Below are positions 45,050-52,846 of a stretch of 64,000 bases of DNA, one piece after another. The position numbers and the translations under genes are program-made. Source of the stretch: CADEDH01 sp050330635 (GTDB taxonomy: Bacteria > Actinomycetota > Acidimicrobiia > Acidimicrobiales > SZUA-35). Position 1 is the first letter of the stretch. The number at the start of each line of letters is the position of its first letter. The notes beneath the pieces are model-generated. The model was not told the DNA's origin and did no database searches. It worked only from the letters and a program-made list of their open reading frames with translations. Location: positions 1 through 64,000 of the forward strand of contig JBHJNQ010000022.1 in assembly GCA_050330635.1 (NCBI GenBank). Direction: 5' to 3'.

Positions 45050-45476
45050 TCCGCGACGTTGGCCCCTGGCGCCGGCGTCGTGACCGACTCCTCAATGGCC
45101 GGACTCAGCGCCTCCGGCCTGTTCACCCTTGGCCACGACGCCGCCCACGGGTGCGCCGCAGGGGGCGGGAGCTGGATCGCTCGACTTCCGCCGTCGGTGC
45201 GGTTATCGTCGAGAATGAAGGGGGAGCGGTGCGCCCGTGCGGCGGGTTCTTGCGTAACCGAAGAATGCGGGAACCATAAATGGGCGCTCCGCTCCAACTT
45301 CATCCGGGACAGACCCAACCGGTGCCGGCAACTAGGGGCAGGCGCCCGGCGGAATCGACCGCGTCCCGGTCTTTCTCCGGACAGTTAAGGATGCTGCGCC
45401 CGAACTGTCCAGCACCTTGCGCCGGAACGTCACATTGCCTGGTCACACGGCCGGTCAGGGCCGATCGAGGGCAAGG
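45050..45476. other. Intergenic region between convergent metallopeptidase and HTH gene
   Basis: About 430 bases separate two 3' ends. I see no protein-like frame here. The base composition is less GC-rich in the middle (around 45190-45290). The only clear structure is the inverted repeat at 45379-45410. Confidence 0.45.
45379..45410. repeat. Perfect 8-bp inverted repeat
   Basis: GGACAGTT and AACTGTCC are separated by 16 bases. It lies 69 bases beyond the stop codon of the double-HTH gene. The spacing of about two helical turns between arms suits a protein-binding site as well as a hairpin. It has no T-tract on either strand. Confidence 0.45.
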
Positions 45477-46784
45477 TCAGGCGCCCCCGTCGGCCGTGCG
45501 ATCGGCGGCGCTCATGATCGCCTGTTCGGTCAGCTCGACGGCCTCGCGGGCGACCTCGAGATTGCGGGGCGTCCAGTTCTGGTCGATCGCCTCGGCCCCG
45601 GCCCGCCGACCGATCCCAGTCGCCCAGGCCACCTCGGGCCCGACGTCGATCCGCAACGGAACCGCCGGATCGAACCAATGGAACGACAGCAGTACCTCCC
45701 CTTGCAACAGGTAGGGGCGCTGCCAGTCACCGCGGCGGAGCAGCACCGGGGTCTCATCCGTCGGGCCCCGCAGGTTGAGCCACACCGGTCCCCTCCAGAA
45801 CGGCGGCAGGGTGACGGTCCCCGGCCCCCGGCCCGCCCTGAGCTCGAGGACCGCGAGTCGACCGCCGGCCCCGAGGGCGACGTCGAGCGCCACCGGCAGT
45901 TGGGGATGGTGGGGCCGTCCCACGTCGTTCTCGAACCGCCGGAGCGTGTCGCGACTCACCTCGACTCCGGTGATACGGGCGACGCGCTGGGAGAGCACGA
46001 CGAGCGACATCTTGCGGGCGTCGCGGAGGCGTGCGAACCGCTCGCGTTCCACGGCGTCGATGCCCTCGGGATCGGGTGGCCACATCTTGGGTGGATCGTC
46101 GCTGTCGGTCGGTGGCCGACGACCCGACACGAAGCTGAACACCGACCTTGGCAACTTGTCGGCCAGCGCCACCACATCGCGTGACCGTTGGTGGAGCTTG
46201 GTGGCCAGGTCGTTGCGGAACAGATCCATGAACGCGCCGTCGGCCCGGCTCGGCCGCATGAGTTTCACCGCCGGGATGATCTCCGCATCGGGGATCGACG
46301 ACGGGAGCTCACCCCAACCGAAGTCGGCCCATCCGGGAGCTCCGAGATCGACGACCACCGGCGAGTCGGGGACCGAGGCGCCGACCGTGATGAACGCCCC
46401 GTTCGGACCGAGCTCGAGCTCGGTCTCCAGCCGGGCCACCCCCCATTCGCCCTCGATGGTCAAGCGGGCACTGGGGCTGCGGATCCACATCCACACGGCG
46501 GCCGACTGCCCCGGGAACACCTTCGTCCACACCTTGCCCGGCTCGAGGCCTCGGGGCGTGCTGCACGCCCACATGAGCCCGCCGAGCACCCCGTCACCTT
46601 TGAGTCCCTCGTCGATTTCCTCCAGCGGGATGGATATCTCCCGCGCCCCACGCTCCCAGTTGGACAGGGAACTGGGCTTGACGTTCAGACACGCCGCCGC
46701 CTCCCCCTGGGTGAGACCCCGGATCTCGGTCCGCCACCAACGGAGGACCGCCCCGTATGAGGTCCAGGCAACCATCCCTTCCAA
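45477..46784 (-). CDS. XRE-type regulator with two helix-turn-helix domains
   Basis: This 435-residue protein has an N-terminal XRE helix-turn-helix (LTQGEAAACLNVKPSSLSNW, ERGAREI). A second helix-turn-helix lies near residue 260 (SLVVLSQRVARITGVEVSRD, TLRRFENDVGR). The regions between and after have several aromatic-rich beta segments (AVWMWIRSPSARLTIEGEWG, RGPVWLNLRGPTDETPVLLR) and may bind a ligand. A two-HTH regulator of this size is unusual. The ATG opens near the proline-rich and USP genes, which lie on the same strand. Targets are unknown; the stress-type neighbours hint at an envelope-stress role. Confidence 0.75.
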   Translation of the reverse strand: MEGMVAWTSYGAVLRWWRTEIRGLTQGEAAACLNVKPSSLSNWERGAREISIPLEEIDEGLKGDGVLGGLMWACSTPRGLEPGKVWTKVFPGQSAAVWMWIRSPSARLTIEGEWGVARLETELELGPNGAFITVGASVPDSPVVVDLGAPGWADFGWGELPSSIPDAEIIPAVKLMRPSRADGAFMDLFRNDLATKLHQRSRDVVALADKLPRSVFSFVSGRRPPTDSDDPPKMWPPDPEGIDAVERERFARLRDARKMSLVVLSQRVARITGVEVSRDTLRRFENDVGRPHHPQLPVALDVALGAGGRLAVLELRAGRGPGTVTLPPFWRGPVWLNLRGPTDETPVLLRRGDWQRPYLLQGEVLLSFHWFDPAVPLRIDVGPEVAWATGIGRRAGAEAIDQNWTPRNLEVAREAVELTEQAIMSAADRTADGGA

Positions 46785-46935
46785 ACCTAGTGGCCGGGGT
46801 CGCCGCCGGCGAGGGGGTCCTGTAAGGAGATGTGCGTCGAGAGGATCGACGTCGCAGTCCGGCCGCCCATCGGCTTCGACCGGATCACGCTGTCAACGAC
46901 CTGCGAGATCTCCGGCGCCGACCGGGACTCCGCGG

Positions 46936-47133
46936 TCAGAGCCCTGCTGGGTCGTTGGGGATCAGCGGCTCGGACGGATCATCCGGCGCCAGAGGCTCCG
47001 GCGGATCATCGGGCACCAGAGGCTCCGGGGGATCGTCGGGCACTGGTCGCGGTGGCGGATCTCCCGGGTAGGGCTCTGACGGGTGCGTGGGGTCGGGCAT
47101 GGGATCGGGGACGAGGGGTTCTGGGGTTGACAC
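46936..47133 (-). CDS. Proline/aspartate-rich 65-residue protein with nine-residue repeats
   Basis: A GTG start at 47133 with AGGAGG nine bases upstream opens VSTPEPLVPDPMPDPTHPSE. The protein continues with three PDDPPEPLV-type repeats to the end. Repeats of PDD(P/S)(P/S)EPL make the chain very acidic and extended. This resembles low-complexity linkers or small wall-associated proteins. It lies about 77 bases downstream of the universal stress gene on the same strand and may be co-expressed. Its function is unknown. Confidence 0.5.
   Translation of the reverse strand: MSTPEPLVPDPMPDPTHPSEPYPGDPPPRPVPDDPPEPLVPDDPPEPLAPDDPSEPLIPNDPAGL
46976..47056. repeat. Three tandem 27-bp repeats
   Basis: Three units beginning GGATC(A/G)TC encode the PDDPPEPLV-type repeats of the small proline-rich protein. 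Units one and two differ at about three bases and the third has diverged in its second half. The 27-bp period keeps the reading frame. Confidence 0.75.
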
Positions 47134-47210
47134 GTCGGGTGGCCTCCTCTGGTCGTAGCGGCCGCGTCGCTGACGTCTGGGTGGATTGGGCTTGTAGGAC
47201 GGGGATGGGA

Positions 47211-47636
47211 TCAGCGGACGACCAGGACCGAGCACGGGGCCTTGTCGACGACGTGACGACCGACCGATGGGTGAAAGAGTCGGTCCCATATGCCACGGTC
47301 GTGCGATCCGATGACGATGACGTCGACCTGTCGATCCTCGGCCAGCTGGCAGATGGTCGAGCCGGGCGAGCCGATGGCGGCCACGGTCTCGGCCTCCACA
47401 CCGAGCTCGGCCTTGGCCGCCGCCACCGCAGCTCGGGCTGCGTCACGGACCTCGTCTGCCAGTTCGGAGATCATCACGTAGGACGGGGCCATACCGGCGG
47501 GGGCCGGGGGGATGATCGGCGTGACCGAGCCGATGCTCACGACCATGTAGTCGGCGTCGGCGCCGAACGTGCGATAGGCGAGATGCACCGCATCGATCGA
47601 CTCCTCGGTGTCATCGACGGCGATCAAGACCTTCAT
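47211..47636 (-). CDS. Universal stress protein (UspA family)
   Basis: This 141-residue protein starts MKVLIAVDDTEESIDAVHLA with AGGAGG five bases upstream. The C-terminal ATP-binding region reads VIVIGSHDRGIWDRLFHPSV followed by GRHVVDKAPCSVLVV, a slightly altered G-2X-G-9X-G(S/T) pattern. The middle YMVVSIGSVTPIIPPAPAG is a Pro-rich loop unlike most UspA members. Universal stress proteins bind ATP and dimerise under stress; the exact target is unknown. The gene is followed by the proline-rich ORF on the same strand. Confidence 0.9.
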   Translation of the reverse strand: MKVLIAVDDTEESIDAVHLAYRTFGADADYMVVSIGSVTPIIPPAPAGMAPSYVMISELADEVRDAARAAVAAAKAELGVEAETVAAIGSPGSTICQLAEDRQVDVIVIGSHDRGIWDRLFHPSVGRHVVDKAPCSVLVVR

Positions 47637-47875
47637 GCTGTCCTCCTCGGCAGGTGGGCCGGTCGTACCCCTCGGGCGGCCGGACCAAACGGTTGCCCGC
47701 CAGCCGAAACCTAGTGCACGAAGCCGAACGGGGCCGCCGAAAGCGGGGCCCCGGGACGGTTGCCGGCCGGGACCGTTGGCCGGGTGTTTCAGTCGAGCAT
47801 CCCTCGGGTGGGGCAAGCCGATCTCAATGGTTCACTACTCGATAGTTTCCAACCACGAGCGGACGCCGCAGCGCA

Positions 47876-47910
47876 AGCGGATGGGATGTCGGGCTGACAT
47901 CCCATCCGCT
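47876..47910. terminator. Perfect 15-bp hairpin (probable terminator)
   Basis: AGCGGATGGGATGTC pairs with GACATCCCATCCGCT across a five-base GGGCT loop. It lies downstream of the DUF6131 gene (minus strand) and ahead of the universal stress gene. No T-tract follows. Its inner GGGATGTC/GACATCCC resembles the inner part of the hairpin at 52159-52192. Confidence 0.55.
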
Positions 47911-47950
47911 CATCAACTCCGCTTCGAGGCTCGTCTGGGCAACCGTCTGC

Positions 47951-48020
47951 CCGTGACTCAGTGACCGTGACTCAGTGACCGTGACTCAGTGGCCGTGACT
48001 CAGTGGCCGTGACTCAGTGT
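47951..48020. repeat. Five tandem 14-bp repeats
   Basis: Five units of CCGTGACTCAGTG(A/G/T) run head to tail with variation only at the last base. Each unit includes the near-palindrome GTGACTCA. They are not inside a plausible gene; the surrounding 47637-48095 region is the 3' side of the DUF6131 gene and the 5' side of the universal stress gene. The repeat number is likely to vary between strains. Confidence 0.85.
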
Positions 48021-48095
48021 GGGCCGCTCGATGGCGAGCCCCTCGATGGAACGACCTGTCGATGGCCGGGGTGGCGGCTCACCGACTTGACCCAC

Positions 48096-48248
48096 TCACC
48101 AGTAGTGGGCCCGGCCGACAGGGCGACCCATGCCGCCGAGCAGTGCCAGGACCACACCGATGACGGCCAGGATGGCCCCCAGCGTGGTCAGGATGGGTAT
48201 ACCGGCCAGGAGGCCGATGACCAGGAGTATGACGCCAAGTGTAATCAT
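48096..48248 (-). CDS. DUF6131-type small membrane protein
   Basis: This 50-residue hydrophobic peptide starts MITLGVILLVIGLLAGIPIL and contains a second membrane segment (LGAILAVIGVVLALLG). It ends in the conserved GRPVGRAHYW tail seen in DUF6131 proteins of actinobacteria. Its function is unknown. It stands alone on the minus strand with a GGGG run 13 bases upstream as the only candidate ribosome binding site. Confidence 0.8.
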   Translation of the reverse strand: MITLGVILLVIGLLAGIPILTTLGAILAVIGVVLALLGGMGRPVGRAHYW

Positions 48249-48566
48249 GTTGTGTGGTGTACCCCCGTGCCGCTGACCCAAACAGCTGACCCAAACAACG
48301 GCGGACGGCGCGCCGGCCCGACCCGCCGTGATCAACGCCGTCAGCGGTCGGGCCCCGATCCCGCCACGTGGAACCGGACGTCGCCTGACCCGGTCACGTC
48401 ACATGACGCGGTGGTAGAGGCTCGCCCCGACGGCGCAGAGTGTGTGGACGAAGCGGGCGATGGATCGACCGGAGGCGAACCCAAGGGCCCGCCCGTGGCC
48501 TGACGGCCGTCCGTTCCCGCACGGCGGGGCCCAGGATCGACAGCGGTGTGGCCCCCTCCTCGTTGC
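48249..48566. other. Intergenic region upstream of the DUF6131 gene
   Basis: These 318 bases lie between the DUF6131 start and the end of apbE, both on the minus strand. A short palindrome CGTCACATGACG is at about 48394-48405. I see no gene-like frame here; the longest plus-strand frame has no sensible domain and poor codon use. Confidence 0.4.
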
Positions 48567-49469
48567 TCAGTCGTCGGGATGCATCGACCCATCGGTGCGA
48601 ACGACACGCCGATCCGAGGTGACCCCCACACCAGGAGTGCGGAGCTCTCCGAGGACCTGCGAGAAGGCGGCCGACCCGGCCATCAGGGCGACCTTGGCCG
48701 TCACCTGGGCCCACCACGCCCGGGAGGAGCAGGTGGTGACGGCGATCAGGTCGGTCCGGGCCGACCGGCCGGTGCGGGGATCGAGCACGTGGTGGTGGAC
48801 GACGTCGCCCACCACCCATCGACGCCTCTCGGTCGTGCTGGTGGTCACCGCTCCTTCGGCCGGGGTGAAGGTGGCGATGACGGCGTCGAGGTCGGGATCG
48901 GTGACGGTGATCTGCCACGTCTCCCCGTTCCACGGAACACCGGCCGCTCGGATGTCTCCCCCCAGCTCGACCGACACGGTCGTCGCTCCGTGGTGGAGGC
49001 ACAGCTCGACGGCGAGGTCGGCCGCCAGTCCCTTGCCGATACCGCCCGGATCGAAGCGGCATCCGCTCGGCAGGCGGACCGCCGATGCCACCGGGTGCAG
49101 CGCGATCGGCTCCTCCACCGCGGCCAGAGTCGGGCCCCGCGGCTCACGCCGGGCGTCGGGCCACGAGCGGTCGTAGCCGAGCCGCTCGAGCTGGTCGAGC
49201 ATCAGCGGATTGAAGCGTCCGCCGGTCGCCCGCCGCGCCGCCTCGGCCCGCTCGACCAGCAGATAGGTCTCGTCGGAGACGATGGCGACACCGCCTGGCA
49301 TGCGGTTGAGGGCCGAGATCTCGCTGTCGTCCCGGAACCGGCTCCAACGCCGCTCGAGCGCCGCCACCAGCCGCTGCGCCCGCTCGCTCAGATCGGGCGG
49401 GCCGCCGGCTACGACGACTCGGCAGGGCCCGCCCATGGCGCGGAACTCGACGGTGTTGAGCTCAGCCAT
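48567..49469 (-). CDS. apbE: FAD:protein FMN transferase ApbE
   Basis: ApbE transfers FMN from FAD onto a threonine of partner proteins such as NqrB/RnfG or FMN-binding domains. The 300-residue protein shows LEERRWSRFRDDSE-like ALERRWSRFRDDSEISALNR near the N-terminus, GCRFDPGGIGKGLAADLAVE, TVSVELGGDIRAAG and HHVLDPRTGRSARTDLIAVT, all ApbE signatures. No signal peptide is evident, so it is either cytoplasmic or uses an atypical export. It is followed upstream by the OmpA-like gene on the same strand (48-base gap). A flavinylated partner is not visible in this window. Confidence 0.9.
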   Translation of the reverse strand: MAELNTVEFRAMGGPCRVVVAGGPPDLSERAQRLVAALERRWSRFRDDSEISALNRMPGGVAIVSDETYLLVERAEAARRATGGRFNPLMLDQLERLGYDRSWPDARREPRGPTLAAVEEPIALHPVASAVRLPSGCRFDPGGIGKGLAADLAVELCLHHGATTVSVELGGDIRAAGVPWNGETWQITVTDPDLDAVIATFTPAEGAVTTSTTERRRWVVGDVVHHHVLDPRTGRSARTDLIAVTTCSSRAWWAQVTAKVALMAGSAAFSQVLGELRTPGVGVTSDRRVVRTDGSMHPDD

Positions 49470-49516
49470 GTCGGCGCCCACCGGACCGGGTGGCCCCGCG
49501 GTTCGGGCCGGGATGC

Positions 49517-51397
49517 TCAACGGGCCACGATCTCGAACTCGATCCGTCGGTTGCGGGCTCGCCCCTCGCTGGAGCCGTTGTCGGCCACGGGGTCGGTGGA
49601 ACCGGCGCCCTGCACCGCGAGGACGTCCGGATCGATACCCCGTTCCACCAGCGCATCGCGCACCGCCTCGGCCCTTCGCAGCGACAGCTCCAGGTTGTAG
49701 ACCTCCGTCCCGCTGCCGTCGGTATGGCCCACCACCGTCATCGTCCACGCCGGCCGCGCACGGAACACGGTGGCCAGCACCTCGAACACGGCGGCCCCGG
49801 GATCGGTGAGCTCGGCGGAGTCGAAATCGAACTCGATGGCGTCCCCGACGACGATGCGACCCGACGGGCGGGGCGCCCCCTCGACCACGACGAGCTCATC
49901 GACGAGCCGTGTGGCACCGAGATCGAGATCGGCGAACGACTCGGCGAACTTGTCCGCCGTTTCCTGGTCGGGAACCTCGCCCTCCATGACGATGACGCCG
50001 GTCTCCACCACCAGCCTGGCCCCCTCCTCGCCACTCGGTCGATCGTCACCGCCCGGCTCGGACGCCGCCAGCTGCTGCCTGATCGTCACCGTGCCGCCGG
50101 CGTCGTGGAGCTCGACATAGTGACCGGCCCGATCGGCCAGGATGGCTGCGGTGTCGACCGCCCGGCTGTCGATGCAACCGACGGGAGATCCGTCGAGAGG
50201 ACCCAGGTCGACAACGATGCCTCCCTTCACCCCACCCGGCCCCACGTGGACGTGCCCGTCGTAGGGGCCGGTCAAGCCGTCGACGGTCAGGTCGTAGCAG
50301 ATCTTGCCGGTTGCGAGGTAGAAGGTGAACACCCCTTCGGCGGTCGCAGTCGTCCGCCCCAGCGGATCGGTGAGGGCCACGGGGATCTCGATCAGCTCAG
50401 GCCCCGGGGCCTCCGGCACCGACCGCGGGCCGCCGTCGCCCCCTCCGGCGGTCGCAGCGCCGACGTCGGGGGCGGCGTCGCTGGCGACGTCGTCGATCGG
50501 CCCGACCCGGCCGGCATCGACGTCGTCGCCGGACGCGCCGTTTCCGGCGGCATCCGATCCGAGGGTGACGAGGAGGGCGGCGGCCCCGATGCCAACGACC
50601 AGCGCCGTAGTCAACAGCAGCCCGAGTCGACGTCGAGAGTGGACCGGGCGGCGGGTGCTCGCCGGCTCGGGGCCTGACCCCGACCGGGCCCCTCTCCCCC
50701 TCCCCGGCTCGCCATCCAGCGCCTCCGACTCCAGGATGCTGGCCGATCGGCGACCGGAAGGCGGCTCGGCGGCCGAGGGCTCCCCCCGGTCGCTGCGCCG
50801 CGGCGGTGGGTAGGCAGAGCGGTCGGTGACCGGCCGCCGGCCGCTGACCGGCAGCGAGCTGGGGGCGCTGGCCTGCGCCGCTCGCTCATCATCGACCACC
50901 GCTCCCAGCCAGGGGCCCCACCCGACGGTGGCCAGCTCCTCACGCTCGGTTCTCAGCAGAACGGCCATGGCCGGCTCGTCGAGGCCCGCCCGGTGCATCC
51001 GCCCGAGCTCGGCCAGCACCACCCAGGTGGTGGCGTCGAGCACCCCGTCGACCGCCTCGTCGGTCATCCTCGACCGCTCCGCGATCATGCCCACCACCCG
51101 CCTCCGGCGGGGGCCGAGCAACGCATCGGCCACCGCTCCGGCCCGCCATCGACCCGGAGCGGTGGCCAGCGAGGCGAGCCCGGCGTCGTCCGCCGGTTCG
51201 ATGGTCGCCAGGTCCGCCGTCAATCGAGTGGCATCGACGTCGGCCATCCGCGCCAGGTTGGCGATGACGACGGGGACGGCCAGCGTCGCCGCCACCCCGA
51301 CCTCATCCGTCGCCGCCGCTCCCGAACCGGTCGCCAGCGCCTGCAGGGACGCGCCGGCACCTAGAAAACCCACCGCTTTGTCGAACAGTTCCGCCAT
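49517..51397 (-). CDS. DUF937-TM-CHRD-BON-like-OmpA envelope protein
   Basis: This 626-residue protein has an uncommon chain of domains. Residues 1-150 resemble DUF937/YidB-like helical repeats (MAELFDKAVGFLGAGASLQA). A Ser/Arg/Pro-rich region and a membrane segment near 260 (LGLLLTTALVVGIGAAALLV) follow. Then comes a CHRD domain (GVFTFYLATGKICYDLTVDG, DGHVHVGPGGVKGGIVVDLG). A BON-like stretch (RLVVETGVIVMEGEVPDQE) leads to a C-terminal OmpA domain (FDFDSAELTD, GHTDGSGTEVYNLELSLRRA, RARNRRIEFEI), which should bind peptidoglycan. The DUF937 part would be cytoplasmic, the rest outside. The plan recalls mycobacterial ArfA (BON-OmpA) with extra modules. Confidence 0.8.
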   Translation of the reverse strand: MAELFDKAVGFLGAGASLQALATGSGAAATDEVGVAATLAVPVVIANLARMADVDATRLTADLATIEPADDAGLASLATAPGRWRAGAVADALLGPRRRRVVGMIAERSRMTDEAVDGVLDATTWVVLAELGRMHRAGLDEPAMAVLLRTEREELATVGWGPWLGAVVDDERAAQASAPSSLPVSGRRPVTDRSAYPPPRRSDRGEPSAAEPPSGRRSASILESEALDGEPGRGRGARSGSGPEPASTRRPVHSRRRLGLLLTTALVVGIGAAALLVTLGSDAAGNGASGDDVDAGRVGPIDDVASDAAPDVGAATAGGGDGGPRSVPEAPGPELIEIPVALTDPLGRTTATAEGVFTFYLATGKICYDLTVDGLTGPYDGHVHVGPGGVKGGIVVDLGPLDGSPVGCIDSRAVDTAAILADRAGHYVELHDAGGTVTIRQQLAASEPGGDDRPSGEEGARLVVETGVIVMEGEVPDQETADKFAESFADLDLGATRLVDELVVVEGAPRPSGRIVVGDAIEFDFDSAELTDPGAAVFEVLATVFRARPAWTMTVVGHTDGSGTEVYNLELSLRRAEAVRDALVERGIDPDVLAVQGAGSTDPVADNGSSEGRARNRRIEFEIVAR

Positions 51398-51591
51398 GTT
51401 GCCCGTTTTTCGTTTCGCCCGTGTCGCCTGGGATGACCGCCGTCACCCTGCGAGACCGGTCCCCTACCGTAGCACCAGGAGCCGGTCCGGGACCCCGGCC
51501 ACCGATCGCGACTGACGAGACCCGATCGTTTCGACGGAGCTGGTGCCGCAAGCATGTCGATGCAGAAGCTAGCGTTGACTGCTTGATCGAG

Positions 51592-52137
51592 ATGGCTTCG
51601 ACGCTGAACCTGGCGCGTGAGCTACTAGCCGACGAGCTACCCCGCCGGTGGATGCACGTCCAGGGGGTGGCCCACCAGGCCACCAGGTTCCATGGAGTCG
51701 TTCCCCACGATCGCCTCGAGCTGCTCATCGCATCGGCCTACGTCCACGACATCGGCTACGCCGCTCCGATCCGCCAGACGGGCTTCCACCCCCTCGACGG
51801 CGCCCGCCACCTCCGCCGTTGCGGCTTCGACGAGGCGCTGGTGTGTCTGGTGGCCAATCACACCTGTGCCTCCATCGAAGCCGAGCTCCGCCATCTCCGG
51901 CCGACCCTCGAGCAGGAGTTCCCGCTCGACCCCACGCTCCCCCACGATGAGCTGACATTCTGCGATCTCACCACCGGACCGGCCGGCGAGACCGTCTCGG
52001 TCGACGACCGCCTGGCCGACATCCGCCGCCGCTACGGACCGGACGATATCGTCAGCCGATTTATCGACCGGGCCGAGGCCCAGCTCCGGGCGGCCGTCGG
52101 TCGAGCCGAGCTCACCCTCCACGGCACCCACGTCTGA
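51592..52137 (+). CDS. HD-domain phosphohydrolase-like protein
   Basis: This 181-residue protein has the HD-superfamily pattern: WMHVQGVAHQA gives the first His, YVHDIGYA the His-Asp doublet, and LVANHTCASIE a later His. These match metal-dependent phosphohydrolases acting on nucleotides. The ATG at 51592 is preferred because preceding sequence is not protein-like; an in-frame TTG lies just upstream (51583). It ends 21 bases before a strong hairpin. The real substrate is unknown. Confidence 0.78.
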   Translation: MASTLNLARELLADELPRRWMHVQGVAHQATRFHGVVPHDRLELLIASAYVHDIGYAAPIRQTGFHPLDGARHLRRCGFDEALVCLVANHTCASIEAELRHLRPTLEQEFPLDPTLPHDELTFCDLTTGPAGETVSVDDRLADIRRRYGPDDIVSRFIDRAEAQLRAAVGRAELTLHGTHV

Positions 52138-52158
52138 CGGCCCCGGGGACGTCCCGGG

Positions 52159-52192
52159 ACCGGGTGGGACGTCCCGAGACGTCCCACCCGGT
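52159..52192 (+). terminator. Perfect 15-bp hairpin after the HD-domain gene
   Basis: ACCGGGTGGGACGTC pairs with GACGTCCCACCCGGT across a CCGA loop, 22 bases after the stop codon. There is no T-tract. The GGGACGTC core is repeated directly before it (GGGGACGTCCCGG at about 52146-52158). Confidence 0.65.
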
Positions 52193-52229
52193 GGTTGTGC
52201 CGTCCTTCCTCTCGAACGATGGTGGGAGT

Positions 52230-52298
52230 GACAACAACGTTGTCGTCGACTGGCCGGTGCGGGCCACACGCGTGTTGGCGCGGCGGTGCAACACGCGT
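52230..52298. repeat. Two further inverted repeats in the same noncoding stretch
   Basis: GACAAC-AAC-GTTGTC (52230-52244) and ACGCGTGTTG, an 11-base loop, CAACACGCGT (52268-52298) are both perfect. Between 52138 and 52566 I find no convincing gene, so these two and the hairpins on either side (52159-52192, 52536-52564) are the main content of the region. Confidence 0.5.
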
Positions 52299-52535
52299 AG
52301 GTCACGGGGTGGGGTCTCCGAGCGTCTGGGCCCGGAGGTCCCGTCTCGTGGCCGCTCTCCGCCCGGTCCGCAGTTCCCCTCGGGGACCGGCCAGTCGACG
52401 CTGGCGGCATCTGGGGGCCGCCGGAGGCCGAGCCTGCCCTCCCGGTCGATGAGCGAGCTGACCCACGGCCCCGGCCCCCCGTCGGGCCCAGGTCACGAAG
52501 ACGTTCCCTCATCGCTCGAGCGGCGACCGAATCCT

Positions 52536-52564
52536 ACTTTCAGTGGTCAGCCACTACTGAAAGT
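52536..52564. repeat. Imperfect 12-bp inverted repeat
   Basis: ACTTTCAGTGGT and ACTACTGAAAGT match at 11 of 12 positions around a CAGCC loop. It is AT-richer than its surroundings and sits at the left edge of the gene relic. It may be an operator or the end of an inserted segment. Confidence 0.45.
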
Positions 52565-52566
52565 GA

Positions 52567-52846
52567 GTACACCGTGCGGCGGATCGTCTTCACGACGGGG
52601 CGCTGTCCGACGCCCAGTTCGTCGACGCCGTGTACCTCAACCTCCTCAACCTCCTCGGCCGACCGGCCGACGGTGGCGGTCGCGTCGCAGCTCGCCGACT
52701 ACGCCCTCTCACTCGGCGTGGTCGAGGGGGTCATGCTCGATGGCGGCGGCTCGACCCAGATCTGCACTCCGGTCGCCTCGCTCTCCCGGCACCGTGCCGT
52801 ACCGACCTTCGCCGTCATCGATGCCCGCTTCCGGTGGAGAGGCTGA
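52567..52846 (+). pseudogene. Relic combining a DUF4214 fragment and a phosphodiester-glycosidase C-terminus
   Basis: One frame reads GALSDAQFVDAVYLNLLNLL followed by GRPADGGG, a DUF4214 piece. In another frame immediately after comes SQLADYALSLGVVEGVMLDG, then GGSTQICTPVAS, and FAVIDARF to a TGA. This is the end of a phosphodiester glycosidase (NAGPA-type, with the DGGGST motif). The frame change and missing N-termini show that it is dead. Its tail overlaps the end of the penicillin-binding protein gene on the other strand. Confidence 0.6.

Noticed and set aside
46830..47714. Plus-strand frame MCVERIDVAVRPPIGFDRIT
   Set aside because: Its AAGGAG touches the ATG with no spacing, and the rest is antisense to the proline-rich and universal stress genes.
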